DNA from: an uncultured Lachnobacterium sp.
GTDB taxonomy: Bacteria > Bacillota > Clostridia > Lachnospirales > Lachnospiraceae
Length of the DNA stretch: 8,768 nt
Assembly: GCA_900552085.1 (NCBI GenBank)
Contig: URYB01000096.1
Coordinates: forward strand, 1-8,768
Reading direction: 5' to 3'
Positions 5,152-8,768 of the stretch are shown piece after piece; the first letter of the stretch is position 1; the number at the start of each line of letters is the position of its first letter. The notes below the pieces were generated by a model that worked only from the letters and a program-made list of their open reading frames with translations, had not been told where the DNA came from and did not search any database. The position numbers and the translations under genes are program-made.

Positions 5152-7018
5152 TAAGGCAATCTACAAAAAGAATTTTACATTATACTGGCCAATCTGGGTA
5201 TGCTATCTTCTGTATAGTCTGATCAAGGTTCCAGGGAGTCTGTGGTCGGGACTTCGCCAGCACAATACGACAGAGGGACTGAAGTTTTTTGCTATGGCGA
5301 GCAGCCTGTCCATGAAACTGGATGTGTGGGCAATCGCTGTGATGGTTACAATTACAGGAATGGCGCTTTTCAGCTATTTGTTTTCTGCAAAGAGTGCGAA
5401 TCTGATCCATGCACTTCCGGTGACACGAAAGGAACTGTATTTCACGAATGTATTGAGTGGATTCACATTTCTTTTTATTCCACAGCTGATCACTTTTATG
5501 GTGACAGTTATGGTATGTCTTGCGAATGGAATCACACAGGTGCAGTATGTCGGACTATGGCTGGTAAGTGTTATGGGAATCGGATTCTTTCTGTTTTCTC
5601 TTGTATGTATCTGTGCCATGTTTACCGGACAGCTGTTTGCACTGCCTGTGTATTTTATGGTAGGAAACTTTTTATCGGTAGGAATCATCGTAGGAGTGCG
5701 CTATGTGCTGAGTTTCCTTGGTTATGGAATCAGTTTCAGCCAGACACCGGATATTCTTTTGTTTCGGATTCTTTCTCCAATCAATTATCTGTACAACAAT
5801 GTGCGGATATGGAGTCCGTACACATTTAATGACATTGGAGGCCAGATTTTTTCCGGAATTCGTTATTGTGGATTAAATGTTGTGATCGGATATGCCGTGG
5901 CCGCTGTTTTTATTTACGCACTTGCATATTATTGTTACAAAAAGAGGAAGATTGAAAGTGCCGGCGATCTGCTTACATTTGGCTGGATCAAACCACTATT
6001 CCGCTGGGGAGCCGGTATCTGTGCCGGGTATCTGGCAGCTGTGATTCTGTCCCTGTTTTTAGATGCACTGATGTTGTGGATCTCAAATAAAATTTTTCTT
6101 GTATTTGTACTCGTACTCGGGTTGATTGCGTTCTTTATCGCCCAGATGTTTGTGGAAAAAACATTCCGGGTATTTAAAAAGAAACGATTGTTGGAAAGTC
6201 TGGGATTCTTACTGTTTGTGCTGGTAAGCTATTTTGGAATTTATGAAACAGCATACCATATTGAACAGTATATACCGGATGCGGATAAGGTACAGACCGC
6301 ATATCTTGAAAATAATTATCCGGTGGAATTTACCGGAACGGATGTAGAAAAAGTCCAGAAGCTGCAGAAACAGATTCTTGCATCTGCGGATGTTTACCAA
6401 AAGGAAGCACAGAAGTCCGACAGTATGAATATCAGTGTTGTCTACTGGATGAAGAATGGAAAAAGGATATGGCGAACCTATAATGTCCCAATCGCATCGG
6501 ATTGCAGCCAGCAGCTTGCGGATACATTGTATCATTATGAACTGGATGCAGATAATTTTATGTATTATCTGATTGGAAGTGATTTTAAAGAAGTCAAAGA
6601 TGTATCGGAGATGCAGTTGGAAAATTACCAGGAAGAAGAAGGGTATACCAATTACAAAAATGTAAAGAAAAAGTATGCATATGATCTCTATCAGGCTGTG
6701 CTGGAAGATGCGAGAGAAGGAACCATCCAAAAGTATAATTTGCAGAATTATCTAAAAGATGGTACGACGGAGAATGAGGATCCATATGCAAGCATCGATT
6801 TTTCGTTTAAGCATCCGGACAAAAACTGGAAAGATGTTTATCAGAGAGAGACACATGAGAGTTATACTGATACGTATGGCACAGAGCAGGGACGTCAGGA
6901 CGGATTTGCGTATATCAATTTTGGCGAGGATTGCAGAAATGTAATTCAGGCATTAATAAAAAGCGGTACCATCAAGGGAAAAGAAGAGATTTCTTTTTCC
7001 AATGAGAGGGATTACTAG
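5126..7018 (+). CDS. ABC-2-type permease with large C-terminal soluble domain
   Basis: A 630-residue membrane partner of the preceding ATPase. Hydrophobic stretches suggest about nine membrane segments, near residues 18-33, 67-88, 109-134, 141-166, 170-198, 248-270, 296-318, 321-343 and 357-374. The HALPVTRKELYFTN stretch (95-108) after segment 2 is a hallmark of ABC-2 permeases of this kind. Residues about 380-630 are hydrophilic, rich in Tyr, Asp, Glu and Lys, and form a separate domain. With a cytoplasmic N-terminus and nine crossings it would lie outside, which is inferred. It resembles the DUF6449-type permeases of Clostridia, a recollection I could not test. The start is ATG 5126 with GGGAGG 5112-5117 upstream, inside the ATPase gene and in another frame. 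Only one permease gene is present, so a homodimer is likely. The TAG stop is directly followed by a stem-loop. Confidence 0.9.
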   Translation: MKSKTSFFNKAIYKKNFTLYWPIWVCYLLYSLIKVPGSLWSGLRQHNTTEGLKFFAMASSLSMKLDVWAIAVMVTITGMALFSYLFSAKSANLIHALPVTRKELYFTNVLSGFTFLFIPQLITFMVTVMVCLANGITQVQYVGLWLVSVMGIGFFLFSLVCICAMFTGQLFALPVYFMVGNFLSVGIIVGVRYVLSFLGYGISFSQTPDILLFRILSPINYLYNNVRIWSPYTFNDIGGQIFSGIRYCGLNVVIGYAVAAVFIYALAYYCYKKRKIESAGDLLTFGWIKPLFRWGAGICAGYLAAVILSLFLDALMLWISNKIFLVFVLVLGLIAFFIAQMFVEKTFRVFKKKRLLESLGFLLFVLVSYFGIYETAYHIEQYIPDADKVQTAYLENNYPVEFTGTDVEKVQKLQKQILASADVYQKEAQKSDSMNISVVYWMKNGKRIWRTYNVPIASDCSQQLADTLYHYELDADNFMYYLIGSDFKEVKDVSEMQLENYQEEEGYTNYKNVKKKYAYDLYQAVLEDAREGTIQKYNLQNYLKDGTTENEDPYASIDFSFKHPDKNWKDVYQRETHESYTDTYGTEQGRQDGFAYINFGEDCRNVIQALIKSGTIKGKEEISFSNERDY

Positions 7019-7049
7019 AGTGGGAGGGACTTTACAAGTTCCTCCCATT
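7019..7049 (+). terminator. Stem-loop, probable terminator of the GntR-ABC operon
   Basis: The left arm 7019-7031 pairs with the right arm 7037-7049, giving 13 pairs including two G-U, around a TTACA loop. The core GGGAGG/CCTCCC makes it stable. It begins right after the permease TAG. The following bases, ATTATTGTAAAA, are only a weak U-tract, so termination may be partial. Confidence 0.65.
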
Positions 7050-7076
7050 ATTGTAAAATCAAGCAGGTAATATGAT
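7048..7076 (+). promoter_or_regulatory. Candidate promoter for der
   Basis: TATGAT at 7071-7076 matches the -10 consensus at five of six positions. The -35 that would go with it (TTATTG 7048-7053, spacer 17) is poor. A promoter is expected here because a stem-loop lies just upstream and der is essential, but the sequence support is modest. Confidence 0.3.
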
Positions 7077-7098
7077 GAATACAGAAAAGAGGTAAGGA

Positions 7099-8421
7099 AT
7101 GAGTAAACCAGTTGTGGCCATTGTTGGCCGCCCTAATGTTGGTAAATCGACACTTTTTAATACACTTGCAGGGGAACGTATTTCAATTGTAAAAGATACA
7201 CCGGGAGTTACAAGAGACCGTATTTATGCGGATGTGACCTGGTTGAATTATAGCTTTACACTGATAGATACCGGTGGTATTGAACCGGACAGTGGAGATG
7301 TGATCCTTTCACAGATGCGCGAACAGGCAGAGATCGCTATCGCTACCGCAGATGTAATCATGTTTATTACAGATGTAAGACAGGGATTACAGGATGCGGA
7401 TTCCAAAGTGGCAGATATGCTGCGCCGTTCAAAGAAACCGGTTATTCTTGTAGTAAATAAAGTTGACAGTTTTGAAAAATTCATGCCGGATGTCTATGAG
7501 TTCTATAATCTTGGAATCGGAGATCCACATCCGGTTTCTGCATCATCCATGCTGGGACTTGGTGATATGCTGGATGAGGTTGTAAAACATTTTCCGGAAG
7601 ATGCAGCCGGCATAGAAGAGGACGAGCGTCCGAAAATTGCAATTATCGGAAAGCCGAATGTTGGAAAATCTTCCCTGATCAATAAGCTGGCACAGGAAGA
7701 CCGTGTGATTGTATCGGATATTGCCGGTACGACAAGAGATGCCATTGATACAGATATCAAATACAACGGTCAGGAATATGTGTTTATTGATACAGCAGGA
7801 TTGCGCCGCAAGAACAAGATCAAAGAAGAAATCGAACGATACAGTATCATTCGTGCGGTTACAGCCGTGGAACGCGCAGATGTGGTCATTATTGTCATTG
7901 ATGCCATCGAGGGCGTTACGGAGCAGGATGCAAAGATTGCCGGTATTGCACATGACAGGGGAAAAGGAATTATTATCGCTGTCAACAAGTGGGATGCGAT
8001 TGAGAAAGACAATAGCACGGTAAAAAAATATACCGAGCGTATCCGTCAGGTACTCAGTTTCATGCCATATGCAGAAATTTTATTTATTTCTGCAAAATCC
8101 GGACAGAGACTGAATAAAATATTTGAAATGATAGATATTGTCATCGAGAACAACAGTATGCGTGTCGCTACAGGTGTCCTCAATGAAATCGTTGCGGAAG
8201 CAGTTGCCATGCAGCAGCCACCTTCGGATAAAGGCAAGCGTCTGAAAATCTATTATGTGACACAGGTGTCTGTAAAGCCACCGACATTTGTCGTGTTTGT
8301 AAATGATAAGAATCTGATGCATTTTTCATACACCAGATATCTTGAGAACCGTATCCGTGATACATTTGGATTCCAGGGTACTGCATTGAAATTTATTACA
8401 AGAGAGCGAAAGGAAGATTAA
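7099..8421 (+). CDS. der: Ribosome biogenesis GTPase Der (EngA)
   Basis: Der is a cytoplasmic GTPase with two tandem G domains, essential for maturation of the 50S ribosomal subunit. The 440 residues match the family length. G domain 1 has G1 GRPNVGKST (10-18), G3 DTGG (57-60), G4 NKVD (120-123) and G5 SAS (148-150). G domain 2 has GKPNVGKSS (184-192), the TTRDAIDT switch region (211-218), DTAG (231-234), NKWD (296-299) and SAK (331-333). Residues about 350-435 form the C-terminal KH-like domain that contacts rRNA, with the KPPTFVVFVND and RYLENRIRDTFGF blocks. The ATG 7099 start follows AAGAGG at 7087-7092. plsY follows after 2 bp, the der-plsY order common in Firmicutes. No missing motifs or frame damage are seen. 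Confidence 0.98.
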   Translation: MSKPVVAIVGRPNVGKSTLFNTLAGERISIVKDTPGVTRDRIYADVTWLNYSFTLIDTGGIEPDSGDVILSQMREQAEIAIATADVIMFITDVRQGLQDADSKVADMLRRSKKPVILVVNKVDSFEKFMPDVYEFYNLGIGDPHPVSASSMLGLGDMLDEVVKHFPEDAAGIEEDERPKIAIIGKPNVGKSSLINKLAQEDRVIVSDIAGTTRDAIDTDIKYNGQEYVFIDTAGLRRKNKIKEEIERYSIIRAVTAVERADVVIIVIDAIEGVTEQDAKIAGIAHDRGKGIIIAVNKWDAIEKDNSTVKKYTERIRQVLSFMPYAEILFISAKSGQRLNKIFEMIDIVIENNSMRVATGVLNEIVAEAVAMQQPPSDKGKRLKIYYVTQVSVKPPTFVVFVNDKNLMHFSYTRYLENRIRDTFGFQGTALKFITRERKED

Positions 8422-8423
8422 AA

Positions 8424-8687
8424 ATGATTATCGCAAGAATCATCTCGCTGCTGATCGGCTATATTTTCGGGCTGTTTCAGACAGGATATATTTATGGAAA
8501 AAGCAAGGGGATAGATATTCGTACAGAAGGCAGCGGAAATGCAGGAACGACCAATTCACTGCGAGTGCTTGGCTGGAAGGCCGGAGCGATTACTTTTGCG
8601 GGTGATCTGCTGAAAGCAATATTTGCGGTATTAATAATAAATAAGGCGTATATTTCTTTTTCATTACTTACCTACAACTTCTTCTAA
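8424..8687 (+). CDS. plsY: Glycerol-3-phosphate acyltransferase PlsY, N-terminal part, broken off near residue 70
   Basis: PlsY is a membrane enzyme that moves the acyl group from acyl-phosphate to glycerol-3-phosphate in the first step of phospholipid synthesis. The start is ATG 8424 with AGGAAG 7 nt upstream and only 2 bp after der. Residues 1-70 fit the family: membrane helix 1 with IGYIFGLFQTGYI, the active-site motif EGSGNAGTTN (35-44), LGWKAGAI, and GDLLKAIFAVL. Full-length members have roughly 200-220 residues with further glycine-rich motifs such as GHNYP and FKGGKGVAT; none of these follow. The frame runs on to TAA 8685-8687, but residues after about 71 look like random translation of AT-rich DNA that codes on the other strand. 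The real gene therefore stops being represented at about 8616-8640, by assembly chimerism or rearrangement, and the 87-residue product is probably not real. Confidence 0.9.
   Translation: MIIARIISLLIGYIFGLFQTGYIYGKSKGIDIRTEGSGNAGTTNSLRVLGWKAGAITFAGDLLKAIFAVLIINKAYISFSLLTYNFF
8616..8640. other. Junction between plsY sequence and unrelated minus-strand sequence
   Basis: Plus-strand PlsY homology is credible up to about 8636. Minus-strand permease-like coding is credible from 8664 down to about 8617-8626. The two overlap in roughly 10-25 bases that make sense in both directions, so the break lies within a short stretch compatible with both sources. No inverted repeat, target duplication or insertion-sequence end is seen here. 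Confidence 0.7.
8617..8664 (-). CDS. Putative ABC sugar-transporter permease, first ~16 residues only
   Basis: On the minus strand ATG 8664-8662 opens a frame reading MKKKYTPYLLLIPQIL. The pattern of basic residues, then YTPYLLLIP, then a hydrophobic run is very typical of the N-terminus of MalF/UgpA-type sugar ABC permeases. After about residue 16 the frame enters plsY sequence and turns hydrophilic. The start shares one base with the stop of the preceding minus-strand frame (TAATG). Assignment rests on a short peptide and is tentative. Confidence 0.45.
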
Positions 8688-8768
8688 CCAAATTTCTTCA
8701 ATTATTGGAACTAAACCAGCTGGCATTTCAGGAAGTCTTTTTGATAATAATTCTTCTTGAGGAATTGT
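8664..8768 (-). CDS. C-terminal 34 residues of an unidentified protein (5' end outside window)
   Basis: The minus strand is open from the right edge (8768) to TAA 8666-8664. It encodes a well-formed C-terminus with KRLPEMPAGLVPIIEEIWLE near its middle and ending EEVVGK. Codons are strongly A/T-ending (Leu mostly TTA, Glu all GAA, Arg AGA), and G+C is about 31% by hand count, visibly lower than in the plus-strand genes. Because a permease-like start follows directly with a 1-bp overlap, a substrate-binding component of the same transporter is a guess; I do not recognise the peptide itself. It seems to come from a different, lower-G+C source than the rest of the window. Confidence 0.5.
   Translation of the reverse strand, partial: TIPQEELLSKRLPEMPAGLVPIIEEIWLEEVVGK

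Noticed and set aside
5242..5829. A 195-codon plus-strand open frame inside the permease gene
   Set aside because: It lies wholly within the permease in another frame, has an erratic Cys- and His-rich composition and no family motifs, while the permease frame shows membrane helices and conserved ABC-2 sequence.
6209..6730. A 173-codon minus-strand open frame opposite the permease C-terminal domain
   Set aside because: It is rich in Ile, Phe and Cys as expected of the reverse of Glu/Lys/Asn-rich coding DNA, with no ribosome site and no recognisable domain.
7072..7095. A 7-codon micro-ORF (MMNTEKR) ending 3 bp before der
   Set aside because: It could act as a leader peptide, but it has only a poor upstream ribosome site and a frame this short is easily due to chance.
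1..8768. CRISPR arrays, tRNA or rRNA genes, insertion sequences, phage genes
   Set aside because: No regularly spaced repeats, cloverleaf sequences, transposase motifs or terminal inverted repeats were seen; the window is almost fully occupied by housekeeping-type coding sequence.

Overview
The window reads as chromosomal DNA of a Clostridia-type Firmicute, most likely a Lachnospiraceae-like gut anaerobe. This rests on the gene order rnhB / FliK-like / FlhB-C-like / yraN / pgeF, the strong AGGAG-type ribosome sites, several TTG starts and the moderate G+C. Species cannot be named from sequence alone. All supported genes up to about position 8640 lie on the plus strand.

Region 1 (1-3743) is a tight run of five genes: the 3' part of rnhB (RNase HII), a 577-residue FliK-like protein, a 111-residue protein matching the cytoplasmic C-terminal domain of FlhB, a YraN-family protein with a PD-(D/E)XK-like motif, and pgeF (YfiH/LACC1 family). 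Gaps are 58, 11, 9 and -1 bp, so at least the last four are probably co-transcribed. The FliK-like/FlhB-C-like pair corresponds in position and type to ylqG-ylqH after rnhB in Bacillus subtilis. It resembles the flagellar substrate-specificity switch, but no other flagellar gene is visible.

Region 2 (3744-7049) is a self-contained export cassette: a leader with a perfect 6-bp dyad, a YtrA-type GntR repressor, an ABC ATPase and a 630-residue membrane protein with a large C-terminal domain. The reading frames overlap by 4 and 26 bp. A 13-bp stem-loop just after the last stop probably ends the unit.

Region 3 (7050-about 8640) holds der (EngA), the double GTPase of 50S ribosome assembly, and the start of plsY (acyl-phosphate glycerol-3-phosphate acyltransferase).

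Region 4 (about 8616-8768) is anomalous. plsY loses its family sequence after about 70 residues. From there to the end the minus strand reads as two different coding pieces joined by a TAATG stop/start overlap: the last 34 residues of an unidentified protein, then a start that looks like an ABC sugar-permease N-terminus running into the plsY sequence. The tail is AT-rich (about 31% G+C by hand count, 8664-8768) with strongly A/T-ending codons. The simplest reading is a chimeric join between two genomes or loci at a short shared stretch near 8616-8640; a real rearrangement is less likely.
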